The notes: generated by a model from the letters alone, not told the origin. A stretch of DNA of 15,419 nucleotides from Candidatus Woesearchaeota archaeon (GCA_007133845.1 SLLY01000019.1:1-15419); one strand, 5' to 3'. Positions 1-5,862 are shown, numbered from the stretch's first letter. Program-made: numbers and translations.

Positions 1-122
1 TCGCCTTTATTTAATTCTTCAAAATTCTTTTTATTGTTTTCATTAAAAGCATAAACTAAATTTGATTTTATAATCGCCCAATTTTCCATATTTGTTATAG
101 TAAGCCAATAATTTTTAGTCAT
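1..122 (-). CDS. EVE-domain protein, N-terminal part (gene runs off the window)
   Basis: Only the first 40 codons are present. The protein opens MTKNYWLTITNMENWAIIKS and continues with a Gly/Asp turn near residue 40. This resembles the start of archaeal EVE (formerly DUF55) proteins, where an N-Y-W-L strand is followed by an E-N-W helix start and a K-x-G-D turn. EVE domains belong to the PUA-like fold and are thought to bind modified bases in DNA or RNA; that is family knowledge, and the base recognised here is unknown. The ATG overlaps the TGA of the upstream winged-helix gene in an ATGA arrangement, so the two are probably co-transcribed and translationally coupled. A GGTGA lies just before the ATG. 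The domain call rests on the N-terminus only and the catalytic or binding pocket is outside the window. Confidence 0.65.
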   Translation of the reverse strand, partial: MTKNYWLTITNMENWAIIKSNLVYAFNENNKKNFEELNKG

Positions 123-382
123 TTTAATTCACCTATTACTTTTTTACCTAATTCTGTAATTTTATATAGTCTTCCTCTTTTTTCTTCATCATTTAAGCAC
201 ATAACTAATTTATTATCTTTAAGGTCTTTTAAAAAGTTACTCACATGATTTAGGCGAATTTTTGTTTTTTCTGAAATTTCAGAAGGAGTTAAATAACTAA
301 CATCTGCCAAACTCTCTAAAATCTTTTTACGATATTCCGAATTTTTTAACAAACTAACCCCTTTTATCATTTGCTTGTCCAT
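119..382 (-). CDS. Winged-helix (ArsR/MarR-like) DNA-binding regulator
   Basis: An 87-residue protein made almost entirely of one winged helix-turn-helix. Helix 1 is about residues 13-26 (SEYRKKILESLADV), the HTH is residues 31-56 (LTPSEISEKTKIRLNHVSNFLKDL), and the wing is residues 57-75 (NKLVMCLNDEEKRGRLYKIT). It has no sensor domain and no metal-binding Cys cluster, so the inducer cannot be read from the sequence. Known small archaeal proteins of this shape act as dimeric repressors. A TATA box at 402-411 lies about 25 bp before the ATG, implying a leaderless mRNA, and a perfect 6+6 bp inverted repeat sits between the TATA box and the start; autoregulation is inferred from that. The stop overlaps the start of the EVE gene by four bases, so both form one unit. 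Confidence 0.8.
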   Translation of the reverse strand: MDKQMIKGVSLLKNSEYRKKILESLADVSYLTPSEISEKTKIRLNHVSNFLKDLKDNKLVMCLNDEEKRGRLYKITELGKKVIGELK

Positions 383-383
383 A

Positions 384-413
384 CATACAAATAATGTATG
401 CCTTTATATAAGG
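384..413 (-). promoter_or_regulatory. TATA box with a 17-bp palindrome before the winged-helix/EVE operon
   Basis: On the minus strand a TTATATAAAG box (forward 402-411) is centred about 25 bp before the ATG at 382. CATACA-N5-TGTATG (384-400) is a perfect inverted repeat placed where a bound dimer would block the transcription machinery. It is probably the operator of the 87-residue regulator; this follows from position and symmetry only. Confidence 0.5.
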
Positions 414-444
414 ATAACCACATATAACACACAAACTACACACA

Positions 445-452
445 TATATAAA
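445..452 (+). promoter_or_regulatory. TATA box for the candidate structured RNA
   Basis: TATATAAA at 445-452, in a purine/AT context, predicts transcription start around 473-478. That is just before the first base-paired strand of the RNA candidate at 485. No plus-strand reading frame follows, so the box would serve a non-coding transcript. The neighbouring A/T box at 402-411 faces the opposite gene. Confidence 0.4.
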
Positions 453-474
453 TCTTTTGTTGTTTTCGTCCTGC

Positions 475-637
475 CTAAATAAATAGAAAAATTTGCGTGA
501 GTGAAACGAACCTCTTAACCTTTGTTAGACGAAATTTTTAATTTCGTTGTGGTTTTCGTTGGTCGGTTAAGAGAAGTTTTTCTGCGAGGCGAAGCCGAGA
601 CTATCTGTCCGTAGGACTGGGGGGCTTCCGTTTTTTT
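475..637 (+). ncRNA. Candidate structured RNA, about 160 nt, family not recognised
   Basis: This stretch has no coding frame, is richer in G and C than its surroundings, and folds by eye into nested helices. Helix 1 pairs 485-494 with 574-583 (10 bp, one G-U). Helix 2 pairs 512-520 with 565-573 (9 bp, CTCTTAACC with GGTTAAGAG). The 3' strands of helices 1 and 2 are directly adjacent, so they can stack. A side branch, 495-511, contains a short CGT/ACG hairpin. Inside helix 2 is a 7-bp hairpin at 529-547 (ACGAAAT/ATTTCGT). The 3' part pairs 591-596 with 623-628, encloses a GTCC/GGAC hairpin at 607-617, and ends in seven T residues. A TATA box lies about 25-30 bp upstream. I could not match SRP RNA, RNase P RNA, or C/D or H/ACA guide signatures. 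Strand is chosen from the TATA box and the T run; the reverse strand is possible. Confidence 0.45.
591..637 (+). terminator. Stem-loop and T-run terminator of the candidate RNA
   Basis: GAAGCC (591-596) pairs with GGCTTC (623-628) around an inner GTCC/GGAC hairpin, and TTTTTTT follows at 631-637. T runs are the known archaeal termination signal. The hairpin may be part of the RNA fold and not needed for termination. An alternative short GGC/GCC hairpin (588-596) competes for the 5' strand. Confidence 0.45.
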
Positions 638-724
638 ATCAATCAGCGAGGGACAAATTGCGTATAACATATATTAAACGCACTAATAGAGATTATTTTA
701 GTATATGTATAATAATTTGGTGTC

Positions 725-817
725 TTAGAGAACGAATCTCAGATAGAACCATATGAAAAACCCGAAAACCATGCCAAAAACAATTAATTTCCATCTATCT
801 TCTTTCGAAATTTCCAT
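725..817 (-). CDS. 30-residue single-pass membrane protein
   Basis: A very short gene: charged N-terminus MEISKEDRWK, then a hydrophobic segment of about 20 residues (LIVFGMVFGFFIWFYLRFVL) that would span a membrane once. GAGGTGA lies four bases before the ATG, the same placement as in front of the upstream 90-residue membrane protein, and the two leaders are near-identical copies of one repeat. It is the last gene of a three-gene minus-strand set (1832 to 725). I do not recognise a family. The argument for expression is the good ribosome binding site, the stop immediately after a complete membrane span, and operon position; no homology can be claimed. It may be a small partner of the 90-residue membrane protein. 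Confidence 0.55.
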   Translation of the reverse strand: MEISKEDRWKLIVFGMVFGFFIWFYLRFVL

Positions 818-819
818 AA

Positions 820-876
820 TTTCACCTCAAAATTGATTTCAAAACTTTTAATCTTTGATAAAAACTTTTAATCATA
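820..876. repeat. Duplicated spacer, copy 1
   Basis: 57 bp nearly identical to 1143-1200 (differences only near 834-835). It covers the end of the 90-residue gene, the spacer, and the ribosome binding site of the 30-residue gene. Inside each copy, ACTTTTAATC occurs twice, so the unit is itself a smaller duplication. Confidence 0.9.
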
Positions 877-1140
877 CTCCTGAACCGATTCATCTATGAT
901 ATATGTTTCGAATGCTAAGCTTCCAGATACCATAATTAATCCAATTAAAATTATCCTACCAAAAGGAGAAAATAAATACATCAATGCACCATAACTTACG
1001 ATCCCATAGACAATGCCAGATAAAATTAATGCATATGAAGCCATCCAAAATAAACCTCTTTTAAATTGTCTTTGAACAAAAAAACCTAATCCCCATACAA
1101 AAAAATTCAAAATTGCCATATCGATTCGTCCTTTTTTCAC
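868..1140 (-). CDS. Small multi-pass membrane protein, TM2-like
   Basis: A 90-residue protein with three hydrophobic segments: about residues 9-23 (AILNFFVWGLGFFVQ), 29-52 (GLFWMASYALILSGIVYGIVSYGA) and 55-76 (YLFSPFGRIILIGLIMVSGSLA). The first segment with its following basic QFKRG turn resembles archaeal TM2-like small membrane proteins (N-F-F-x-W-G-x-G-F followed by a basic loop); function in those families is unknown. The start is GTG at 1140, chosen because GAGGTGA lies four bases before it, exactly as before the ATG of the next gene in the copied leader. The ATG at 1119 lacks such a site. It lies between the coiled-coil winged-helix gene and the 30-residue gene, linked by the duplicated spacers. 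The C-terminus is acidic (DESVQEYD). Confidence 0.7.
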   Translation of the reverse strand: MKKGRIDMAILNFFVWGLGFFVQRQFKRGLFWMASYALILSGIVYGIVSYGALMYLFSPFGRIILIGLIMVSGSLAFETYIIDESVQEYD

Positions 1141-1142
1141 AT

Positions 1143-1200
1143 TTTCACCTCAAAATTTTATTTCAAAACTTTTAATCTTTGATAAAAACTTTTAATCATA
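1143..1200. repeat. Duplicated spacer, copy 2
   Basis: 58-bp partner of 820-876. On the minus strand it starts with TATGATTAA, which equals the last two codons and stop (Y-D-stop) of the 90-residue gene, although here it lies outside any gene, after the stop of the 209-residue protein. This is a scar of a tandem gene duplication or deletion. Confidence 0.9.
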
Positions 1201-1202
1201 TA

Positions 1203-1832
1203 TTATATTTTGACTGTGTAATATATCCTCTTTCCGGAAGCCTCTTTTTTTAATATATCCATTTCAGCCAATCTATTTAATCTAAAAGATGCGGTAGATC
1301 TAGATAAATCAAGATGTTTAGCCAACTGATTTGCTGTAACTTTACCTTGTTTTTCTATCCAAGATATTACTTCTTTATCTTTTATTGTTAGATTTTCTAT
1401 TTCTCCAATTGCTTTTTCAAGATTTTCACTTTTTACACCTTTTTCGTCTAATTCTTCTTTTGTTTCATTCAAAATACTCAATATTTCGTCTAATTTATCT
1501 AATTTTTCTAATTTTTCTAATTTTTCTAATTTTTCTAATTTATTCATTTTTAAGTTCATTTGATTCAAAACATAGCTTAATTCTTCTAATATCTTTGTAT
1601 TAACGATTTTTGCTTGTGAAAGAGGGTGTTGTTTAGCGGCTTCTAAAGTATCTGTCCATGATTTTATAGCGTTTTCAGTGTCATCTAATACACTTTCATT
1701 CCTAAGATTTTCAAGATTTAAAGTCACAGACTCTTCCTTTTCTTCTGTTTCTTCTTCTTCTACCTGCTCTTTTTCATCTTTTTCTTCATTTTTTTTCTTC
1801 AAAAGCTTCTTAAGCTTAGTTAAAATACTCAT
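1203..1832 (-). CDS. Coiled-coil protein with C-terminal winged helix
   Basis: A 209-residue protein in four parts. Residues 1-14 are a basic amphipathic helix (MSILTKLKKLLKKK). Residues 15-35 are a Glu/Lys-rich low-complexity stretch. Residues about 55-150 are helical with a run of K-L-E triplets at 97-115. Residues about 150-209 form a winged helix of MarR/helix-turn-helix type (VISWIEKQGKVTANQLAKHL, then DLSRSTASFRLNRLAEMDIL and a YYTV wing strand). It probably binds DNA as an oligomer through the coiled coil; the amphipathic N-terminus could touch the membrane. Both are inference. It heads the operon with two small membrane proteins and is transcribed away from the 9-bp repeat arrays, whose nearest copy starts about 40 bp before its ATG, so it is a candidate to bind them. 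Confidence 0.75.
   Translation of the reverse strand: MSILTKLKKLLKKKNEEKDEKEQVEEEETEEKEESVTLNLENLRNESVLDDTENAIKSWTDTLEAAKQHPLSQAKIVNTKILEELSYVLNQMNLKMNKLEKLEKLEKLEKLDKLDEILSILNETKEELDEKGVKSENLEKAIGEIENLTIKDKEVISWIEKQGKVTANQLAKHLDLSRSTASFRLNRLAEMDILKKEASGKRIYYTVKI
1491..1544 (-). repeat. 9-bp in-frame tandem repeat (Leu-Glu-Lys triplets)
   Basis: Six consecutive copies of a 9-bp unit (TAATTTTTC on the plus strand); the four middle copies are identical and the outer two differ slightly. Each encodes a Leu-Glu-Lys or Leu-Asp-Lys triplet. Being a multiple of three, copy-number changes keep the frame and would lengthen or shorten the helix. Confidence 0.9.
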
Positions 1833-1874
1833 ATATGTATTTTAAAGCTTAACTTATTTATTAACTTTTCGCCA

Positions 1875-1985
1875 ACACATTCGACACATTCGACACATTC
1901 GTCAACAAGTTCGACACATTCGACACATAAACCCAACACATCCAACACCAACACATCCAACACATATCCAACACATTCGACACAT
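1875..1985. repeat. 9-bp degenerate repeat array A
   Basis: Starts with three perfect copies of ACACATTCG (1875-1901), followed by degenerate units of the ACACATTCG and ACACATCCA types with short insertions. Positions 1884-1919 are identical to 2168-2203 in array B (36 bp). No convincing gene covers it: the reading frame that stays open does so because the unit is nine bases long. Confidence 0.9.
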
Positions 1986-2076
1986 ATTATATGAACTTTT
2001 AAACAAGCTTTTTTTACGCTTTAAATTAAATTTAAATTATAATATACGTTTTTTTAAAATTCTTATTTTTTAAACA
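1986..2076. other. AT-rich core between the two repeat arrays
   Basis: About 90 bp with very few G or C bases, including the A/T stretch TTAAATTAAATTTAAATTAT. It has no gene. Such a segment between repeat arrays resembles an unwinding element, but no origin-specific box is recognisable. Confidence 0.5.
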
Positions 2077-2203
2077 AACCCAACACATCCAACACTCAAC
2101 ACATCCAACACCAACACATTCGACAACAAATTCGACACATTCGACACCAAACCCAACACATTCGTCAACACATTCGACACATTCGTCAACAAGTTCGACA
2201 CAT
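2077..2203. repeat. 9-bp degenerate repeat array B
   Basis: Same unit family as array A and same orientation: ACACATCCA-type units dominate the left side (2081-2115) and ACACATTCG-type units the right (2116-2203). The same split occurs in array A in the reverse order. The final 36 bp duplicates part of array A. Confidence 0.9.
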
Positions 2204-2279
2204 GCATTCAAAAGACATCTAATTTTTATTATACATAATATATAATAACACATTTATTTTCCATATTGAAAAATAAAAA

Positions 2280-2423
2280 AGTGAGAGTTATGAAATAGCT
2301 ATATGTCGATCTAGAAAGTATAGTGAAAAAATGCTAAAAAAATGTCTTGAAAAAGTGAGACATAAAGGCAGAAAGTGAGGGTTATAATCACAAAATGTGG
2401 TAAAAAATAGAAGTGAGAGTTAT
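2280..2423 (+). repeat. Four dispersed copies of a 12-bp motif, AGTGAGRGTTAT
   Basis: AGTGAGAGTTAT occurs at 2280-2291 and 2412-2423, AGTGAGGGTTAT at 2374-2385 and the weaker AGTGAGACATAA at 2354-2365, all in one orientation. The region has no gene. The copies lie just beyond the 3' end of the half-zinc-finger regulator gene. They look like binding sites, but no promoter facing a gene is adjacent. Confidence 0.75.
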
Positions 2424-2453
2424 CTAAAATTAAAAAACATTAAAATGAGCCCC

Positions 2454-2816
2454 TTAACTGTTGGTTCGTATCTTTATATCTTTTATTACTTTATCTACAT
2501 CTATATCTATATTTTTTAATCTAATAAGCTTCATTTTAATCCCTGTTGACTCATATACGTCCTTTGGATCGACTATTTCTATGAAATTATCTAGGTATTT
2601 TTCCAATAAATAGCTAACAGAGTATGGATTCATGTTAGTTCCTTTTGCTATTCTACGTATCCAAGTCCAGTCCTCTTGTTCTTTAAGAAATTCTAAAATC
2701 TTTCGCATTCTTTTTATTGGTTTTCTCTTTCCAACTTTGTAATTTTTCTTAACTTTAAATTTTTTTTTGTCTTTTGTGTCAAATTCCTTGTTGCAGTGTG
2801 GACAAACGTGTTTCAT
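2454..2816 (-). CDS. Half zinc-finger plus winged-helix protein
   Basis: A 120-residue protein. It opens MKHVCPHCNKEF, a C-x2-C knuckle with two nearby His residues (3 and 7), then a strongly basic linker (residues 14-38), then a helical winged-helix-like domain at about 39-85 (MRKILEFLKEQEDWTWIRRI, then NPYSVSYLLEKYL) and a hydrophobic wing region. There is no second C-x2-C, so a complete zinc site would need the His residues or dimerisation. The combination suggests a nucleic-acid-binding regulator. GGGTG precedes the ATG, and a TATA box (forward about 2849-2858) lies about 25 bp before the likely start of transcription, so it is monocistronic or heads a short unit. Its target is unknown; the four 12-bp motifs downstream are possible sites. 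Confidence 0.65.
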   Translation of the reverse strand: MKHVCPHCNKEFDTKDKKKFKVKKNYKVGKRKPIKRMRKILEFLKEQEDWTWIRRIAKGTNMNPYSVSYLLEKYLDNFIEIVDPKDVYESTGIKMKLIRLKNIDIDVDKVIKDIKIRTNS

Positions 2817-2923
2817 CTTTACACCCGTAAATACATAAAAACTCTATACTTTATATAAATATCTATTTAAAAAAAGAGTCAAATAAACCTTTTTTTGCAG
2901 TTTAAAGCATAAATTTTGCTAAT

Positions 2924-3205
2924 TTATGAGATAAATGAATCTATAATAGCCAAACATTCTCCCTCTATACAATCACAATAACCCTGTCCACAATCCATAG
3001 TTCCGGGCACACATTCCTCTGTACAAAAAATGTCTGTGCAATTGGGAGCTAAACTTATATGAACACAATCAGTTGGATGGCAACATTGTGCTGGAACACA
3101 GTCCTTAGACGTTTCGCATTCAACTTCTGTAGTTCTCAAACAACCTATGGTAAAAACTGCAATAGTTACCATAACAAAAACCCCTATAATAATTAATTTA
3201 TTCAT
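2924..3205 (-). CDS. Cysteine-rich secreted lipoprotein
   Basis: A 93-residue protein with a signal peptide (residues 1-21) ending in a lipobox-like T-I-G-C, so Cys22 may carry a lipid anchor. The mature part has twelve more Cys residues between positions 30 and 84, enough for six disulfides, with repeated C-V-P motifs (D-C-V-P-A-Q-C-C-H-P at 35-44 and C-V-P-G-T-M-D-C at 65-72) and a C-x-C near the end. Proteins with this pattern are common in small archaeal genomes and have no established function; I recognise the type, not a named family. It would be displayed on the outer face of the cell membrane. A weak TATA box near 3230 fits a leaderless start. Confidence 0.75.
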   Translation of the reverse strand: MNKLIIIGVFVMVTIAVFTIGCLRTTEVECETSKDCVPAQCCHPTDCVHISLAPNCTDIFCTEECVPGTMDCGQGYCDCIEGECLAIIDSFIS

Positions 3206-3244
3206 AAAAATATAAGAAAAAGAAAGAATAAAAAGGTTGTTAAT

Positions 3245-3679
3245 CTATTTTGAATCTTTAAGTCTCATGAGTGGAACAGGACTTGGTAAACCAACCTTTT
3301 CAGCTTGATGTAATGCTTCTATTTGTGCATCTTTAAAAGCAACATCTAATGCTTTTTTCATTATTTCTGGTTTGACTTTTTTATCGTTTTTCCAACCATT
3401 CAATATTTCATCCACTACATCATTTGCATCAACATAAAAAATTTCGCCTATTATCTTGATGTTTCCCAAGCTTTTTCCTTGTGGTTCTTCCAAAGCAAAG
3501 TCTGTTTTAAACTCATACTCAAAAATAACACCTTTTTGTTCTGTACTTACTTGTTGTTGTATTTCTTTTACGTCAGTAATAGAAATATCGTTCTTAAATT
3601 TTCCTGGTTTTATCCTATCAACTTCAAGAACTTCTCGCTTAGCAGAAGATTCTCTCAATTTTTTTCTAATTATTGGCAT
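3245..3679 (-). CDS. Conserved hypothetical protein, possibly SecB-like
   Basis: A 144-residue soluble protein. The middle alternates strands: residues about 31-36 (DISITDV), 50-60 (GVIFEYEFKTDF) and 72-83 (GNIKIIGEIFYV). A long helix follows at about 108-127 and the C-terminus reads GLPSPVPLMRLK. The long antiparallel strands followed by a C-terminal helix recall the SecB chaperone fold, of which archaeal relatives exist; this is a fold-level guess from strand order and not from a conserved motif. AGGTGATAG lies before the ATG and a TATA box (forward about 3708-3718) sits further up. There is no signal peptide or membrane segment. It is flanked by genes for exported and membrane proteins, which would suit a targeting chaperone but does not show one. 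Confidence 0.6.
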   Translation of the reverse strand: MPIIRKKLRESSAKREVLEVDRIKPGKFKNDISITDVKEIQQQVSTEQKGVIFEYEFKTDFALEEPQGKSLGNIKIIGEIFYVDANDVVDEILNGWKNDKKVKPEIMKKALDVAFKDAQIEALHQAEKVGLPSPVPLMRLKDSK

Positions 3680-3769
3680 TTACTATCACCTAAGAAAAAG
3701 ATAATTTTAAGCTTTATAAAACTAATTATTTTTTTACAAATAAAGGATTCACTGGAGGATATTAAACAA

Positions 3770-4975
3770 TTATTGCTTATTCTTAATAGCTTCTTTATAT
3801 TTCCTTTTTAAATTCCAAAATATTGAAAAAATTGAAAATCCTAATATTATAAAAGCAAACGCCGCAAAACCCCATCTCAAACTCATTAATTCTGATACAA
3901 TTCCAAAAAAGACGGCTAAAAACACCGCAGAGAGATGAACTAAAAGAGAATTTATAGACATAATTGTAGCTCTCTGATCTGTTCTAATCTCTTTTTGAAT
4001 ACCACTTTCAACCAGAACTCTACATATAGCTATAAAGAAAAATATTAATAAAAATGGTATAAGCATTATAAAAGAATTGTAAAATAATGAACAAATTAAT
4101 AATATTGATGCAACAATAGATAATAAATAAATCATATTTTGATTTGAATATCTTTTATTAAATTTATACGCCAATCTAGAACCAAATGCGTCAAAAATCA
4201 TCATTACAAGCGCTGCCGCGCCAAAAAACATGATTGGAAGTCCTACCCACTCATAAAAAAGTTGAGAAAATTCATCCAATGACATAACGATTGCTATAAT
4301 AACCATGGAATACAAAAGAAAATTGAGTAATTTTTTATTGGATGCAGACTCCTTGAAAGCATTCTTAATATAATCTATGTATTTTACTTCTTTTGTCGAA
4401 GTTTTTCTATATTTTACTTCATGGAAAAAGAATATTGGAATTATAGAAATCACCATAGCAAAAGAAGATAACAAAAGTGTTAATGTAAAACTATAAGCTC
4501 CGAGAAAACCTCCTAAAAACATAGAAGAACCTATAGCAATGCTAGAATAAAAGTGACCTTTACCCGAAATTTTTTCGTATTGGTTTTCCTTTTTGAACTT
4601 TTTCAGATTGTCATACAAAAGCGCTTCTTGAGTTCCAGAACAAAAAGTAATCTGTACTGCACAGAATAGAAAACCTAATGCAAAAAGCGAAAAACTGTTT
4701 GCAAATATCCAAATTCCAAATCCTATCGCTTTAAACAACATACCTATAATCATCATATGTTTACGATTGTATTTATCCGCAAGCGCACCAGTTGGAACTT
4801 CAAATAACACAATGAAAGCGCTCCATATAGCAATTAAGATAGAAACCTCAAAAATTGAAAGTCCTCTTAATCTAAAAAGAATAACATAAACTGCATAGAT
4901 AAATGCAAAATCTTTGAAAAATTTGTAAACATAAAATGCGTTCGTAAATTTTTTGAAACCTGTAATAGTTTCCAT
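3770..4975 (-). CDS. Major facilitator superfamily transporter
   Basis: A 401-residue protein with about twelve membrane spans. The MFS motif A is seen between spans 2 and 3 (GALADKYNRKHMM, about residues 63-75), preceded by F-E-V-P-T-G, which is typical of drug/metabolite efflux-type members. The second half holds an equivalent R/K-rich loop after span 8 (Y-K-F-N-K-R-Y-S-N). It moves a small solute across the cytoplasmic membrane by proton or solute coupling; the substrate cannot be deduced. Length is normal for the family and no break is visible. A TATA box about 25 bp before the ATG implies a leaderless message, probably monocistronic. It could equally be an uptake or an efflux protein. 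Confidence 0.85.
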   Translation of the reverse strand: METITGFKKFTNAFYVYKFFKDFAFIYAVYVILFRLRGLSIFEVSILIAIWSAFIVLFEVPTGALADKYNRKHMMIIGMLFKAIGFGIWIFANSFSLFALGFLFCAVQITFCSGTQEALLYDNLKKFKKENQYEKISGKGHFYSSIAIGSSMFLGGFLGAYSFTLTLLLSSFAMVISIIPIFFFHEVKYRKTSTKEVKYIDYIKNAFKESASNKKLLNFLLYSMVIIAIVMSLDEFSQLFYEWVGLPIMFFGAAALVMMIFDAFGSRLAYKFNKRYSNQNMIYLLSIVASILLICSLFYNSFIMLIPFLLIFFFIAICRVLVESGIQKEIRTDQRATIMSINSLLVHLSAVFLAVFFGIVSELMSLRWGFAAFAFIILGFSIFSIFWNLKRKYKEAIKNKQ

Positions 4976-5060
4976 AATTTAAAATAAACAGATGTAGTTA
5001 TAAAATTATTTAAAATAAAAAATAAAGAAAAAATAATTTAATTTCTTCTAAAATTACATT

Positions 5061-5798
5061 TTATTCATTTTTGTCTGTAATTTCTTCACTCGTGTCTTCT
5101 ATCTCTCTCGTTTCTCTTATCCTAATTCCCGGCAATACATAAAATACATTATATTCCGAGTCACTTATTTCTGGTCTCGCGATTCTTTGTTGGGCTTCTT
5201 CTCCTTTTTCAGCTATGTTCTCGAATGTTTCTTCAAGCCTTTCCTGTGTTCTTATATGTCCCTGAATTGAACGTTCTCTTGCGTGTTGTATTGCTTCTCT
5301 TGCTTGTTCTGGAACTTTCTGTTCAATTTCTTCTAAAACTGCAATGTGTTTTATTGTTGCTTCTGAAACTGTTTCTATTACATCTGCATATCTTGCACAA
5401 GTTTCATCTTCCTTTTCTACACATTCTTGATATCTGTTCTGAATTCTTTCTCTTGTTTGATTAATATCTCTGGTATACTCTTGCATCAAATCTTCAACAA
5501 ACTCAGGTTTTTCTCTGTCTGCCATTTCTCTTGCTTCAGAAAGTCTTCTTTCAGCAAATTGCATTCTAAGGTTTGCTCTTGCAACTTCATCTCTTGTAAA
5601 TGCCATTTGTATTCTTTCTACTGCCCTTTTGATTCCATAAAAAGCAGAATCTGGAGTTATTCCTGCCGCAGGCAGTAAAATTTCTTCTGGTTCTTCTGTC
5701 TCATTTATTGTTTCATTCACATCAACTTCATCTGCAAAAGCTATAATAGGCATAACAAAGACAAATAAAGCGAAAATTGCTAAAATTTTGTATTTCAT
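5061..5798 (-). CDS. Exported DUF5667-like helical protein
   Basis: A 245-residue protein with a Sec signal peptide (residues 1-22, ending A-F-A before D-E), an acidic linker, then G-I-T-P-D-S-A-F-Y-G-I-K-R at about 45-57 and F-A-E-R-R-L-S-E-A-R at about 81-90. That pairing of a P-D-S-x-F-Y opening with an R-L-x-E-A helix is characteristic of DUF5667 proteins, which are exported, mostly helical, and without known function. The rest is long charged helices (about 90-205), probably coiled coil, then a hydrophobic strand (YNVFYVLPGIRI) and an acidic tail. I chose the ATG at 5798 because GTGGTGG lies just before it; the GTG codons at 5810 and 5807 are that ribosome binding site. The TTTTTAAATTT box near 5830-5838 places transcription start around 5808. 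Confidence 0.75.
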   Translation of the reverse strand: MKYKILAIFALFVFVMPIIAFADEVDVNETINETEEPEEILLPAAGITPDSAFYGIKRAVERIQMAFTRDEVARANLRMQFAERRLSEAREMADREKPEFVEDLMQEYTRDINQTRERIQNRYQECVEKEDETCARYADVIETVSEATIKHIAVLEEIEQKVPEQAREAIQHARERSIQGHIRTQERLEETFENIAEKGEEAQQRIARPEISDSEYNVFYVLPGIRIRETREIEDTSEEITDKNE

Positions 5799-5862
5799 AT
5801 TAACCACCACATATATAAAAACATTTGAAATTTAAAAAGTTTTTAGAATAGCCCCGCGCGGA

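Noticed and set aside
475..637. SRP RNA, RNase P RNA, or C/D or H/ACA guide RNA
   Set aside because: It is too short for SRP RNA, I could not find the conserved RNase P core, and no paired C and D boxes or a convincing ACA tail at the right spacing is visible.
475..680. Structured RNA read on the minus strand from an A/T box near 670-680
   Set aside because: Possible, but the plus strand has both a well-placed TATA box and a terminal run of seven T residues; the minus strand lacks a T run at its end.
660..681. GCGT...ACGC inverted repeat
   Set aside because: Only four paired bases around an AT-rich loop; expected by chance.
1986..2076. Orc1/Cdc6 origin box in the AT-rich core
   Set aside because: No G/C-rich ORB-like sequence is present on either strand.
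1875..2203. CRISPR array
   Set aside because: Units are 9 bp with no unique spacers and no cas genes nearby; this is a degenerate tandem repeat.
2032..2253. Minus-strand frame of 73 residues rich in Val-Glu-Cys, spanning repeat array B, and a similar open frame over array A that meets the ATG at 1832 in an ATGA overlap
   Set aside because: The 9-bp unit keeps any frame open and gives a Cys every third residue. There is no ribosome binding site at a sensible start and the flanks translate to AT-rich noise. The ATGA meeting could be chance.
5225..5678. Plus-strand reading frames inside the DUF5667-like gene
   Set aside because: They are antisense shadows of a well-supported minus-strand gene and have hydrophobic, low-complexity translations.
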